This document shows positions 35,136 through 44,059 of a stretch of 64,000 nucleotides of DNA, in pieces. A program made the translations under genes and the position numbers. The stretch's first letter is position 1, and every line of letters begins with the position of its first letter. Where the stretch lies: positions 2,108,001 through 2,172,000 of the forward strand of contig NZ_CP095397.1 of NCBI RefSeq assembly GCF_023008545.1. The letters are read 5' to 3'. Below the pieces are notes generated by a model, which saw only the letters and a list, made by a program, of their open reading frames with translations, did not search any database and was not told the origin of the DNA. This DNA comes from Natribaculum luteum (GTDB lineage: Archaea; Halobacteriota; Halobacteria; Halobacteriales; Natrialbaceae).

Positions 35136-35906
35136 ATGAGACACGACACAGACAACCGAACGACGGCACACGTGACGGTCGACGACCTCTCGTTTGGCTA
35201 CACGGCCAGTCCGGTCGTTAGAGACGTCTCCCTTACCGTCGAGGAAGGCGAGTACGTCGGAATTATCGGGCCTAACGGCTCCGGCAAGAGTACGCTTCTC
35301 CAGCTGGTACTTGGCCTGCACGAACCCGACCGTGGCGACGTCCGGCTGTTTGGCCACCCCTCGAGGGCGTTCGTCGAGCGCGAGCGAGTCGGCTACGTCG
35401 CCCAGGACGTCACCGAGAACACCAAGGAGATGCCGATCACCGTCGCGGAGGTCGTGCTGATGGGACGGTTCCCACACGCCGGCTTCGGCCGCATCAAGAC
35501 GACAGATCGCGAACGCACACGCGAGGCACTCCGGACGGTGGGGATCGAGCACCTGGCCGACCGGCGCATCACGAAACTCTCTGGCGGACAGCGCCAGCGG
35601 GCGTACATCGCCCGCGCGCTCGCCAGCGAAGCCGAACTGCTCGTCCTCGACGAGCCGACCGTCGGCGTCGACGCCGAGTCCGTCGCAGCCTTCTTCGACC
35701 TGCTCGACGACCTCAACGACGACGGGATGACGATCCTGCTGGTCGAACACGACATCGGGGCCGTCCTCGAGCACACCGATCGCGTGATCTGTCTCAACCG
35801 GGAGGTGTACTTCGACGGGCCGCCGGACGAGTTCGTCGAAACCGACGCACTCGAGCGCGCCTACGGAACCGACCTCCGCCGCCGATCAGAGGCGAGCGCG
35901 CTATGA
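35136..35906 (+). CDS. Metal ABC transporter ATP-binding protein
   Basis: A 256-residue ABC ATPase. Walker A is GPNGSGKS at residues 45-52, the signature is KLSGGQRQRAYIARA, Walker B is LLVLDEPTVGVD and the switch histidine is in LVEHDIGAV. It powers uptake of zinc or manganese with the permease that starts four bases before its stop. The closest functional relatives are ZnuC and MntB. Confidence 0.92.
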   Translation: MRHDTDNRTTAHVTVDDLSFGYTASPVVRDVSLTVEEGEYVGIIGPNGSGKSTLLQLVLGLHEPDRGDVRLFGHPSRAFVERERVGYVAQDVTENTKEMPITVAEVVLMGRFPHAGFGRIKTTDRERTREALRTVGIEHLADRRITKLSGGQRQRAYIARALASEAELLVLDEPTVGVDAESVAAFFDLLDDLNDDGMTILLVEHDIGAVLEHTDRVICLNREVYFDGPPDEFVETDALERAYGTDLRRRSEASAL

Positions 35907-36916
35907 CTGCGATCACGGCACACACGTTCGCAACCGCCGGCTCTGCCCTCGTCGGTCAACTCGGCGCCCCGACCGACGCGCTGGGCTGGCTGCTCGACCG
36001 CTGGAGCGACGGGCTGTCGGCTGTCGGCGAGGCGTTCGGGATCGAGATGCTCCGGTACGGATTCATGCATCGGGCGTTTCTCGTCGGTGCCCTCATCGCC
36101 GTGATGGCACCGCTGATCGGTACGTTCCTCGTCCACCGACAGCTCGCGCTGATCGGCGACGCACTCGCCCACACCGCCTTCGCCGGCGTCGCGGTCGGCC
36201 TGTTCGTCAACGCCGTCCTCGGCGTCGGCGTCTCGCCGTACCTCACCGCAGTCGTCGTGGCGATGATCGCCGCGCTCGCGATCGAGCTGATATCTGAGGT
36301 CACGGACGCCTACAACGACGTCTCGATGGCGATCGTGCTCTCGACTGGGTTCGCGCTCGGTGCCGTCCTGATCAGTATCAACGCGGGTGGGCTCGCCGTC
36401 GGCGTCAATCAGTACCTCTTCGGCAACCTCGCGACGGTCTCGCGGGAGAATGCGATGATCCTGATCGGCCTCTTTCTCGCGATCGTCCTCGTCGTCGGCC
36501 TCACCTACAAGCAACTGCTGTACGTGACCTTCGACGAGACCGCCGCCAGAGTTGCCGGCGTCAACGTCCGCTGGTACAATCGAATTATGACGATGCTGAC
36601 CGCGATGGTCGTCGTCGGCGCGATGCAAATTATGGGCGTCATCCTGGTCGCGGCGATGCTCGTCGTTCCAGTCGCCGGCGCAGCCCAGCTGGCCCGGAGC
36701 TTCAGGGAGGCGCTGCTCGCGTCGGTCGTTCTCGCCGAACTGGCGGTGCTCGCGGGCATCACGCTCGCCTACCAGTACGAGGCGACGGCCGGCGGCACGA
36801 TCGTCCTCGTCGCCGTCGCGATCTACGTCATAGCCGTCCTGGTCGGGAAAGCGAAGGCGAGCCGGGAACCCGCCGCAGAGACGCGCTCGATCGCCGACGG
36901 ACAAACTTCGGACTGA
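35903..36916 (+). CDS. Metal ABC transporter permease
   Basis: A 337-residue membrane protein with about eight helices of the ABC-3 family (ZnuB/MntC type), including LVHRQLALIGDALAHTAFAG and the AVGVNQYLFGNLATVS region. It forms the channel for zinc or manganese. Its start overlaps the ATPase stop (ATGA), showing coupling. The C-terminal tail is hydrophilic and not conserved. Confidence 0.9.
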   Translation: MTAITAHTFATAGSALVGQLGAPTDALGWLLDRWSDGLSAVGEAFGIEMLRYGFMHRAFLVGALIAVMAPLIGTFLVHRQLALIGDALAHTAFAGVAVGLFVNAVLGVGVSPYLTAVVVAMIAALAIELISEVTDAYNDVSMAIVLSTGFALGAVLISINAGGLAVGVNQYLFGNLATVSRENAMILIGLFLAIVLVVGLTYKQLLYVTFDETAARVAGVNVRWYNRIMTMLTAMVVVGAMQIMGVILVAAMLVVPVAGAAQLARSFREALLASVVLAELAVLAGITLAYQYEATAGGTIVLVAVAIYVIAVLVGKAKASREPAAETRSIADGQTSD

Positions 36917-37248
36917 ACGCAGCCGAGGCCAACACCGCTGAACCGGTCGAAATTCTACTGTGAAGGTACACCGTCGAACCGAACGTCCTGGCCTCGCTCG
37001 AGACGAACTAATTAGGATAGTCTAAAAATATAATTTCCATCATCAAACTATAAGTATTGCCTTCACGTATAGCTAACTGCGCTCCAGGACGACTGGAGCG
37101 CTGAATCGGCACGTGTTCTCGCACCGCTGGAACACTGCATCGAAACCAGGTGAGCTCCTGCAACACGGGAGAAAGTCGTGGTGACCGTCGAACCCCGTGT
37201 TTTGGATCGGCGTGTGCCACCTCGGAGAAGAGTCGCCGACGACTCGCA
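36917..37248. other. Noncoding stretch of 332 bases with operator, TATA-like box and hairpin
   Basis: No convincing gene is present. It holds an imperfect copy of the metal operator (ATTAGGATAGTCTAAA at 37011-37026), an adjacent AT-rich box (AAATATAATTT at 37026-37036), and a perfect nine-base hairpin, GCGCTCCAG with CTGGAGCGC, at 37079-37101. Together they suggest a metal-regulated transcription start that does not lead to an obvious protein; a small RNA is possible. Confidence 0.45.
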
Positions 37249-38337
37249 CTAGAACAGGTTCTCGAGCCGATCGTCTACGAGCTGTTCGGCCGGATCCGCT
37301 CGTTTGTCCTCCTGACTCTCGGCTTTCTGTGCCTGCCGCGCTCGGTCCATGAACGCCTCGATTCGATCGGAGCGTTCGGCTCCACCGAGTAACACGAGCG
37401 CGGCGAGGCGGTCGCTCTCGAGCGGGAAGTCCCCGCCGCGCACCTGCAGGCTCTCGGTCTCGTCCTCGAGCCAGCGGCGCGACTTCTCGACGCCCTTGCG
37501 GGGAATCCGGTCGGGATCACCGATTACGGCCAGCAAGGCGGCGTCGGCCGTCGTCGCGTCGGGCAAACTCGTGCCGGTCAGCAGTGCCTGCCGTGCGACG
37601 GTCATCACCGTGTTGATGTTTTCGGCGCTGTCCTCGGCGGCAACCGCACTCGCGTACCCGAGTGCCGAGACGCCGCCCTCCCGGAGCGTGTTGATGACCT
37701 CGCTCGAGTCGACCACACTTTCGCCGACGCCCTCGACGGCCTCGCCCGAGGCAAAGAGCAGGCCGACGCGCTGGGCGATCCGCTGGTTGATCGTCTCGAA
37801 CGCGCCCTCGACGCTCTCACCCTGTTCGTGCCAGGCGTCGTTGTCGATCAGGAGCGTCGAGTCGGCCTCGCGGACGAGCGTCTTCAGCGACCGGCCCGCG
37901 TTGGCCTGGTAGAGCGCTCCTTCGTTTCGTCCCGGGAGGATCCCGAGTCCGTAAATCGGCCGATCGTAGACCCGCTGTAGGTTGTGGACGAGCGCTGGTG
38001 CGCCCCCGCTGCCGGTGCCACCGCCGAGTCCGGCGACGACCCAGATGGCCTCGGCTCTCGACGTGACGTGTCCGTCGAGCGCGTCGAGCACCTCGTCGAC
38101 GTCCGACTGCATGATCTCGGCGCCGAGTTCGTTGTCGCCGCCGACGCCGTGGCCGTTCACTCGAGCCTGACCGATCAGTCGCGTGTCGACGACCTCGAGC
38201 GACTGCAGATCCGCCTTCGCGGAGTTTATCGCCAGGGCGCCCTGCACTGCGTCGAATCCCATCTCCGCGTCGAAGCGCGCGAGGCGTTCGGTCACCTTTC
38301 CGCCGGCCTGTCCCACCCCGATGAGGGCAACTTTCAT
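37249..38337 (-). CDS. cetZ: CetZ-type tubulin-like protein
   Basis: This 362-residue protein begins MKVALIGVGQAGGKVTERLA and contains the GTP-binding GLGGGTGSGGAPALVHNLQ loop of the tubulin superfamily. Residues such as NADSTLLIDNDAWHEQGE-type segments match haloarchaeal CetZ proteins, which control cell shape and motility rather than division. FtsZ1 elsewhere in the window is clearly different. A long polar C-terminal tail (SQEDKRADPAEQLVDDRLE) may bind partners. It is divergent from the pilus-like cluster, with about 76 bases between starts. Confidence 0.9.
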   Translation of the reverse strand: MKVALIGVGQAGGKVTERLARFDAEMGFDAVQGALAINSAKADLQSLEVVDTRLIGQARVNGHGVGGDNELGAEIMQSDVDEVLDALDGHVTSRAEAIWVVAGLGGGTGSGGAPALVHNLQRVYDRPIYGLGILPGRNEGALYQANAGRSLKTLVREADSTLLIDNDAWHEQGESVEGAFETINQRIAQRVGLLFASGEAVEGVGESVVDSSEVINTLREGGVSALGYASAVAAEDSAENINTVMTVARQALLTGTSLPDATTADAALLAVIGDPDRIPRKGVEKSRRWLEDETESLQVRGGDFPLESDRLAALVLLGGAERSDRIEAFMDRARQAQKAESQEDKRADPAEQLVDDRLENLF

Positions 38338-38413
38338 ACGTACCACGTCACAGAGCGCCTAATTGAACGTTGCGACTGTCAGGTTTAAGTACAATTACGG
38401 CACCAGAGCGTCC

Positions 38414-38929
38414 ATGACCGATTCCGACGCGCTCGAGCGACGACTGGCTGCCGTCGAACGGGCCCTCGTCGACGGCGACCACGCGCTCACCGACCTCCCT
38501 GACGCGGCCGCCGTTGCCGACGAGCTGGCCCGTCTCGACGAGCGACTCGACGACCTCGACGCTCGCGTCGCAGAACTCGAGGGGTCGACGCGGGCGCTTC
38601 GTGGCTACGTCGGCAACGTCAGATCGGCAGACGAGGACGTCGAGCGGCGTGCCGACGCGGCGATCGCGACCGTCGATCGCCTCGAGCGTCGCGTCGCCGC
38701 ACTCGAATGTGCGACGAGGTCGTCCGACGGACCCGGCGGCGACCTCGTCTCGCCGTCGTGCACGCGAGCGGCCGATGGCAGTTTCGAGGGTGCCGAAACG
38801 CTCGAGACACTCGAGGACGTCGACCCGACGCGGATCGGCACGACGCCCGACGAGGACGCAGGCGAGTCCGTCGAAGAAGGCGAGAACGAGGGAGGTGTTC
38901 TCGCGTCGGTTCGCCGCCTCCTGCCGTGA
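38414..38929 (+). CDS. Coiled-coil protein at the head of the pilus-like cluster (DUF7310 type)
   Basis: This protein of 171 residues has a coiled-coil N-terminal half (LERRLAAVERALVDGDHALT and LARLDERLDDLDARVAELEG) and an acidic disordered C-terminal half ending LASVRRLLP. I recall the family as DUF7310, found only in haloarchaea and next to secretion ATPase genes. It has no membrane segment. It may be a cytoplasmic adaptor for the machine. The next gene starts inside its stop codon (GTGA). Confidence 0.75.
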   Translation: MTDSDALERRLAAVERALVDGDHALTDLPDAAAVADELARLDERLDDLDARVAELEGSTRALRGYVGNVRSADEDVERRADAAIATVDRLERRVAALECATRSSDGPGGDLVSPSCTRAADGSFEGAETLETLEDVDPTRIGTTPDEDAGESVEEGENEGGVLASVRRLLP

Positions 38930-39390
38930 TCCGACTCGTCCTCGCCGTCGTCCTCACGCTCGCGCTGGTCGGCCTCTCCATGCCGGCGGTCGACCGCGCC
39001 GGAACGGTTCGGACGGACGAACGAGTCGGATCGGACGTCGCCGCTCTCGACCGGGCGGCCACCGCGTTGCTCGAGCACGAGGAACTCCCGCCGCCCGGGA
39101 CGGCGGGACCGCGGCGGATCGTGACACTCTCGCTACCGTCTCCGTCGCTCGCCCGGGCGCCGGTCGACTACGTCGTCGTCGGCGACGCGTTCGACTCCAG
39201 GACCGACGAGGACCGCATCGTCGCCTACCGTGTCGGTAGGGGCGCAGAACGACTCGTCCACGTCGACGCCCCGATCCGGACGGCAGGCAGCGATCCACTC
39301 GTCCTCCGAGGTTCAGGCGAGTACGACCTCGTCCTCACCCTCGAGCGCGACGCCAGCGACGATCCGGTCGTCGTCGTTTCCCTGCCGTGA
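38926..39390 (+). CDS. Membrane-anchored protein with one N-terminal helix (DUF7311 type)
   Basis: The 154-residue protein starts with a hydrophobic helix (IRLVLAVVLTLALVGLSMPA) followed by a polar, mostly beta domain (TLSLPSPSLARAPVDYVVVG). The arrangement is that of a pseudopilin or of a minor subunit anchored in the membrane. I recall it as DUF7311. Its start is a GTG overlapping the previous stop by four bases, so the two are co-translated. Confidence 0.75.
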   Translation: MIRLVLAVVLTLALVGLSMPAVDRAGTVRTDERVGSDVAALDRAATALLEHEELPPPGTAGPRRIVTLSLPSPSLARAPVDYVVVGDAFDSRTDEDRIVAYRVGRGAERLVHVDAPIRTAGSDPLVLRGSGEYDLVLTLERDASDDPVVVVSLP

Positions 39391-39391
39391 G

Positions 39392-39397
39392 TTTATA
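39392..39397 (+). promoter_or_regulatory. TATA box for the secretion ATPase gene
   Basis: TTTATA lies 25-30 bases before the ATG at 39422, a normal leaderless spacing. It means the ATPase can be transcribed separately from the two genes before it. Confidence 0.6.
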
Positions 39398-39421
39398 CCG
39401 GAAGGCGCGGCCAGCACCCCC

Positions 39422-41302
39422 ATGCGATCACTCATCGATCGGTTCGCCGCGAGCGAACCCGAGACGACGGGCTGTGCGACGACGTTCGAGGACGGAACGC
39501 TCGTCGTCGACGCCGCGGGGCGTGACGGCGCGCTCGCGTCGTCGCCGGCGTGGCGGGCGGCAGTCGTCCGCGCGCTCGCGGACCGCGACGCCGCTGACGT
39601 CGTCGTCCGCCGTCGTGGCCTCGAGTACCGCTACGACGATTGCGGCGTGGCGTTGCTCACCGCTGCGGGTCGCTTCGTCGACCTCGTCGCCGACCGGGAC
39701 GAACGGCTCGCCGACCTCGCAGCACGCGATCCGCTCGAGGCCACACGCGAGGCGACCGCTCGCGCCGGTCCGGCGGCCGCCATCGCCGCGGAGTCCGGTC
39801 TCGCGGTCGTCGCCGACCGCGTCGCCGACTACGAGGACGCGCTGACTCCCTCGGTCGGACTCTCGATCGCTCACTCCTTCGTCGATCGAACCGCCGTCGA
39901 CGACGCGCAACTCCGGGGCGTTCGCACGCTCGAGACGGGAAGCGAGGCCCGAATCTACGCTCGACCCGACAGCGTCCCGCTGTACGCACTCGAGGTGGTC
40001 GACCTCGAGCTAGCCGCCGACGAGCGTGAGTTGCTCCTCGAGGCGTATGCAGCAGTCGCCGACGGGGTCGTCGAGGGCGACCGCGTCGCCTCGCGGGCAG
40101 TCGAACGCGTCGCCGACGGTCCGACGGATCCGCTGTTGACCGCCGTCCTCGCGAAACACACCCGCGGCTACGGCGTCCTCGAGGATCTCTTCGCTGACCC
40201 GCGGGTGAGCGACGTCTACGTCACCTCGCCGGTCGCCGACAACCCGCTTCGCGTCGTCGTCGACGGCGAGTCGATGGCGACGAACATCCACCTGACGCCC
40301 GACGGGGCGGGTGCGCTGGCTTCTCGCGTTCGGCGAACGAGCGGTCGGTCGTTCTCGCGGGCGAGTCCGACCGTCGACGCGACGGCCGAACTCGAGAACG
40401 GAACCGGCGTTCGCGTCGCTGGCGTGACCGGTCCCGTCGCGGACGGCGTCGCCTTCGCCTTTCGCGAGCGGGCCGACGACCGGTTTACCCTGCCGGCGCT
40501 CGTCGCGAACGACACGATGACGGCCGAGGCAGCGGCGTTTCTCTCCGTCGCCGTCGAACGGAACGCCGCCATCCTCGTCGCCGGCACCCGCGGCGCGGGG
40601 AAGACGACACTGCTCGGAACGTTGCTGTACGAACTGTCGCCGGGCACGCGGACGGTCGTCATCGAGGACACGCCCGAACTGCCGGTCGGGCCGCTCCAGT
40701 CGGTCGACCGGGACGTCCAGTCCTTGCGGACCGGAACCGGCGACGGCCCCGAAATTTCGGCTTCAGACGCGCTCAGGACTGCACTCCGGCTCGGAGACGG
40801 TGCGCTCGTCGTCGGCGAGATCCGTGGTGAGGAAGCTCCGGTCCTCTACGAGGCCATGCGCGTCGGTGCCAACGCGAACGCCGTCCTCGGAACCATCCAC
40901 GGCGACGGCGGCGATGCGGTCTACGAGCGCGTGGTATCCGACCTCGAGGTCCCGCCGTCGTCGTTCGGGGCGACCGACCTCGTCGTGACGGTCCAGGCCT
41001 ACCGCATGCCAGCCGGGCGAAAACGACGACTCGCGGCGATCGAAGAGGTCGTCGTCGGCGAAGAGGGCGTCCGGTTCGAATCGCTGTACGAACTCGAGGG
41101 CGACCGGCCGACCTCGACGGCCAGAATCGACCGCGGGGAGAGCCGCCTCGTCGATCGACTCGCCGGTCCGACCGAGACGTACGCTGACGTTCGTGCAGCG
41201 ATCGACGACCGACGCTCGTCGCTCGCTGATCTCGCAGCAGACGGCCGAACAGCTCCCGCAGAGGTCGCAGCGGTCTACGCGGATCGCGGGCGAGGCGAAT
41301 GA
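39422..41302 (+). CDS. Type II/IV secretion or pilus ATPase (T2SSE family)
   Basis: A 626-residue ATPase. The C-terminal half has the motor motifs in order: Walker A GTRGAGKTTL (residues 388-397), Asp box VIEDTPEL, Walker B LVVGEIRGEEAPVL and His box GTIHGDGGDAVYERV. The N-terminal 250 residues are specific to haloarchaeal members and are rich in acidic residues. Such hexamers drive assembly of archaeal type IV pili or archaella. It is neither FlaI nor the common PilB by length and N terminus. The membrane platform gene overlaps its stop (ATGA). Confidence 0.88.
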   Translation: MRSLIDRFAASEPETTGCATTFEDGTLVVDAAGRDGALASSPAWRAAVVRALADRDAADVVVRRRGLEYRYDDCGVALLTAAGRFVDLVADRDERLADLAARDPLEATREATARAGPAAAIAAESGLAVVADRVADYEDALTPSVGLSIAHSFVDRTAVDDAQLRGVRTLETGSEARIYARPDSVPLYALEVVDLELAADERELLLEAYAAVADGVVEGDRVASRAVERVADGPTDPLLTAVLAKHTRGYGVLEDLFADPRVSDVYVTSPVADNPLRVVVDGESMATNIHLTPDGAGALASRVRRTSGRSFSRASPTVDATAELENGTGVRVAGVTGPVADGVAFAFRERADDRFTLPALVANDTMTAEAAAFLSVAVERNAAILVAGTRGAGKTTLLGTLLYELSPGTRTVVIEDTPELPVGPLQSVDRDVQSLRTGTGDGPEISASDALRTALRLGDGALVVGEIRGEEAPVLYEAMRVGANANAVLGTIHGDGGDAVYERVVSDLEVPPSSFGATDLVVTVQAYRMPAGRKRRLAAIEEVVVGEEGVRFESLYELEGDRPTSTARIDRGESRLVDRLAGPTETYADVRAAIDDRRSSLADLAADGRTAPAEVAAVYADRGRGE

Positions 41303-42993
41303 CCCACCTCCGTCGTCTCGCTGCACTCTACCCCTGGTCGGTCGAGCCGAGCGAAGAGTTGGCCGAGGCCGTGGCGTTCGTCGAGTCGGCCCACGACGCC
41401 GAGACGATCGTCAGAGCCGGGTACGTCGCGGGCGCGCTCGCGGCTCTCCTTTCGACGCCACTACTTCTCGCGCCGCTGCCGCTGTGGAGTTCGCTCGTCG
41501 CGATCCTCGCAGCCAGTCTCGGCGTCGTTCACGCGATCCACTCTGGACCACACCTCCTCGCGGCTGTCCGACGGACGCGCGCGCTGGGCGATACCCCTGC
41601 ACTGATCGGCCGCATCGTCCTCCGAATGCAGATTCAGCCTGCGACCGAATCTGCCGTTCGTTTCGCCGCCGAGACCGGACAGGGCCCGCTCGCCTCGAGT
41701 CTCGGCGCTCACGTCGACCGTGCCGCGGGCACGCCACGATCTGGTTTGCTCGCGTTCGCGACCGAGTGGGCAGACCGGTTTCCGGCACTTCGCCGATCGG
41801 CACACCTGCTCGCGGCAGCCGAGAACGCACCGGACGGCGAACGGTCCCGGACGCTCGATCGGGCGTTCGCAGCAGTTCTCGACGGAACTCGAGACGGGAT
41901 GGCCGAGTTCACTGCGAGCATTCGCGGTCCGGCGACCGGACTGTACGCCTTCGGCGTCATGCTGCCGCTCGCGCTCGTCGCACTCGTCCCCGCCGCGACG
42001 ATCGCAGGGTATCCGGTCTCGATCTGGTTTTTCGTCGTCGTCTACAACGTGGTCCTCCCGACGCTACTCGTAGTCGCGGGTGCCTGGCTCCTCGTTCGCC
42101 GGCCGGTCGCGTTTCCACCGCCGACGGTCACGCGAGCCCATCCCGACGTTCCCGATCGGCTGTGGAAACCGCTCGTCTTCGGACTCGTGGTCGGCGTCGG
42201 TGCGTATCTCGTGACGCCGGCCCTCGGTCCCGCAGCTCTCGCTCCGATCGCCGCCACCGGCCTCGCACTCGGAATCGCACTCACCGGCGTCTACTACCCC
42301 GTCGCGGCCGTTCGCCAGCACGTTCGCGACGTCGAAGCACACCTCGTCGACGCGCTCTACCTCGTCGGCCGACAGGTAGCCGAGGGCGAAGCAGTCGAAT
42401 CCGCGATCGCCCTTGCCGGCGACCGCGTTCCCGCCGAAACCGGCGACGTCTTCGCCGACGCCGCCGGCCTCCAGCGCCGCCTCCACCTCGGCGTCCGCGA
42501 CGCCTTCCTGGGTCGGTACGGCTCGCTCGCAGACGTTCCGAGCCCTCGAGCACACAGCACGGCCTCGCTTCTCGCGATCGCCGCGGACGAAGGGCAGCCG
42601 GCCGGCCGCGCGGTCGTCTCGATGGCCGACCACCTGGAAGAACTCCAGGAGGTCGAACGCGAGACCCGTCGCGAGCTCGCGACCGTGACGGGGACGCTCG
42701 ACAACACGGCTTCGTTTTTCGGGCCGATGGTCGCTGGCGCGACCGTCGCACTCGCCGGCGGCATAGTCGGAAGCGGTGCCGAGGCGGCCGACGCAACGAC
42801 CCTTCCCACCGACGCGCTCGGACTCGTCGTCGGCGTCTACGTGCTGACGCTCGCCGTCGTGCTGACGACGATCTCGATCGGGCTCCGACACGGGCTCGAC
42901 CGCTCGCTCGTGGGCTATCGGGTGGGCCGTGCCCTGTCGGTCGCCACGCCGATCTACGTCTGTTCGGTGATCGTCGCCAGCACGTTCGTCTGA
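41299..42993 (+). CDS. Type II secretion/pilus membrane platform protein (double T2SSF)
   Basis: This protein of 564 residues has two T2SSF-like halves, each with a soluble helical bundle followed by two or three membrane helices. Hydrophobic segments include LLLAPLPLWSSLVAILAASL and PLALVALVPAATIAGYPVSI, and near the C terminus GLVVGVYVLTLAVVLTTISI. It is the inner-membrane partner of the preceding ATPase (PilC/GspF role). The ATGA overlap indicates coupled translation. Confidence 0.87.
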   Translation: MTHLRRLAALYPWSVEPSEELAEAVAFVESAHDAETIVRAGYVAGALAALLSTPLLLAPLPLWSSLVAILAASLGVVHAIHSGPHLLAAVRRTRALGDTPALIGRIVLRMQIQPATESAVRFAAETGQGPLASSLGAHVDRAAGTPRSGLLAFATEWADRFPALRRSAHLLAAAENAPDGERSRTLDRAFAAVLDGTRDGMAEFTASIRGPATGLYAFGVMLPLALVALVPAATIAGYPVSIWFFVVVYNVVLPTLLVVAGAWLLVRRPVAFPPPTVTRAHPDVPDRLWKPLVFGLVVGVGAYLVTPALGPAALAPIAATGLALGIALTGVYYPVAAVRQHVRDVEAHLVDALYLVGRQVAEGEAVESAIALAGDRVPAETGDVFADAAGLQRRLHLGVRDAFLGRYGSLADVPSPRAHSTASLLAIAADEGQPAGRAVVSMADHLEELQEVERETRRELATVTGTLDNTASFFGPMVAGATVALAGGIVGSGAEAADATTLPTDALGLVVGVYVLTLAVVLTTISIGLRHGLDRSLVGYRVGRALSVATPIYVCSVIVASTFV

Positions 42994-43026
42994 GAGTTTA
43001 AGTAGGAATCCGCGGCCATCCCCGCC

Positions 43027-43623
43027 ATGTTCGAAGCACCTGCAGACGCGTGGTTCGTCTGGGCCGGTGTCGCGCTCGTCAGCGTCGCCGTCGCCGGCGT
43101 CGCACTCGAGTTACCGTCGACGCCGCCACCCGACGCGAACGCGGCTGCAAACGCCATCGACAGGGCGGCTGGCAATCCGTACGATGCGACCGTCACCTAC
43201 GAACACGACGCCGAGGAGGTCCGACTCGACGCGAAACGCATCTCGCTGCGCGACGACGGCGACACGGCACACGCGAGCGTCGCGTACGGCAGCGTGGTTC
43301 CCGTGACGGGACACGACCGACTCGAGAACGTCACGGACGGGACGCCACTGCGAACGGAGTTCGACGGACCGTTCGCCGTCGTCGACTTCGTGAACGCGCT
43401 CGAGGACGCCCACGAGGACAACGCCGGTGAGTGGCACCCCTCGACCGGCCGGTTGACGGTCAGGACGATCAGCTGGGACGCTGGCTGGCAGTGGCGAGCG
43501 CTGCGCCTGTTCTTCGGCTGGGTGGACGGCGACAGCAGCCGGGATGCCCTCTCGAACAGGTACAGCTGGATCGAGTACGACCGCACCACGGAGCAGTACC
43601 ATGTCACGCTCGTCGTCGCGTAG
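43027..43623 (+). CDS. Membrane-anchored cluster protein (DUF7283 type)
   Basis: This 198-residue protein has an N-terminal hydrophobic helix (WFVWAGVALVSVAVAGVALE) and a polar exterior domain (residues about 45-198). A TTTAAG box at 42997-43002, about 28 bases before the ATG, gives it its own promoter. I recall the family as DUF7283. It could be a minor pilin or a docking subunit. The next gene starts 23 bases before its end in another frame. Confidence 0.75.
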   Translation: MFEAPADAWFVWAGVALVSVAVAGVALELPSTPPPDANAAANAIDRAAGNPYDATVTYEHDAEEVRLDAKRISLRDDGDTAHASVAYGSVVPVTGHDRLENVTDGTPLRTEFDGPFAVVDFVNALEDAHEDNAGEWHPSTGRLTVRTISWDAGWQWRALRLFFGWVDGDSSRDALSNRYSWIEYDRTTEQYHVTLVVA

Positions 43624-44059
43624 AGGGCAGACCGAACCGCTCGGTGCACTCGCCGCCGTCTTCGCGGTCGGCGTCGGGCTGACGATCTACGCCGGATTCG
43701 TCGCGGACGTCTCGCCCGGCGTAAGCGATCGCGCCGTCGAAGAAACTGTCCTCGAGCGTGCGTGGACGGACGCCGGAGCGGACGGCATCTTCGACGAGTC
43801 CACCGACGACCTCTCGGTTCCACCCGGACGGCTGCCAGATGGGTACAACGTCTACCTCGAGGTGACGACGACCGCGGACGATGGCGATTGCGAAACGGTC
43901 GCGTCGTTCTTCGTCGATGCCGCCGGGACACCGCGAGCCAGCGTCACACCACCGGCCGAGACGCGATCGGCGAGTCGGCCGATCGGGGTCCAACTCGAGG
44001 ACGTACCCGCCGGTGACGTTCGCGGTGGTCGTCTTCGCGTGGAGGTCTGGTCGCGATGA
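43601..44059 (+). CDS. Pseudopilin-like protein (DUF7285 type)
   Basis: A 152-residue protein whose N terminus SSRRGQTEPLGALAAVFAVG places an Arg-Arg-Gly before a hydrophobic helix, close to what prepilin peptidases cut. The rest is a polar domain of about 110 residues with Cys in a DDGDCETVASFF segment. I recall it as DUF7285. It overlaps the end of the previous gene by 23 bases and its own stop overlaps the next start (ATGA). Confidence 0.72.
   Translation: MSRSSSRRGQTEPLGALAAVFAVGVGLTIYAGFVADVSPGVSDRAVEETVLERAWTDAGADGIFDESTDDLSVPPGRLPDGYNVYLEVTTTADDGDCETVASFFVDAAGTPRASVTPPAETRSASRPIGVQLEDVPAGDVRGGRLRVEVWSR

Noticed and set aside
37150-37392. An 80-codon plus-strand frame running into the end of the CetZ gene
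   Set aside because: It needs a GTG start, is antisense to CetZ for much of its length and shows no protein motif.
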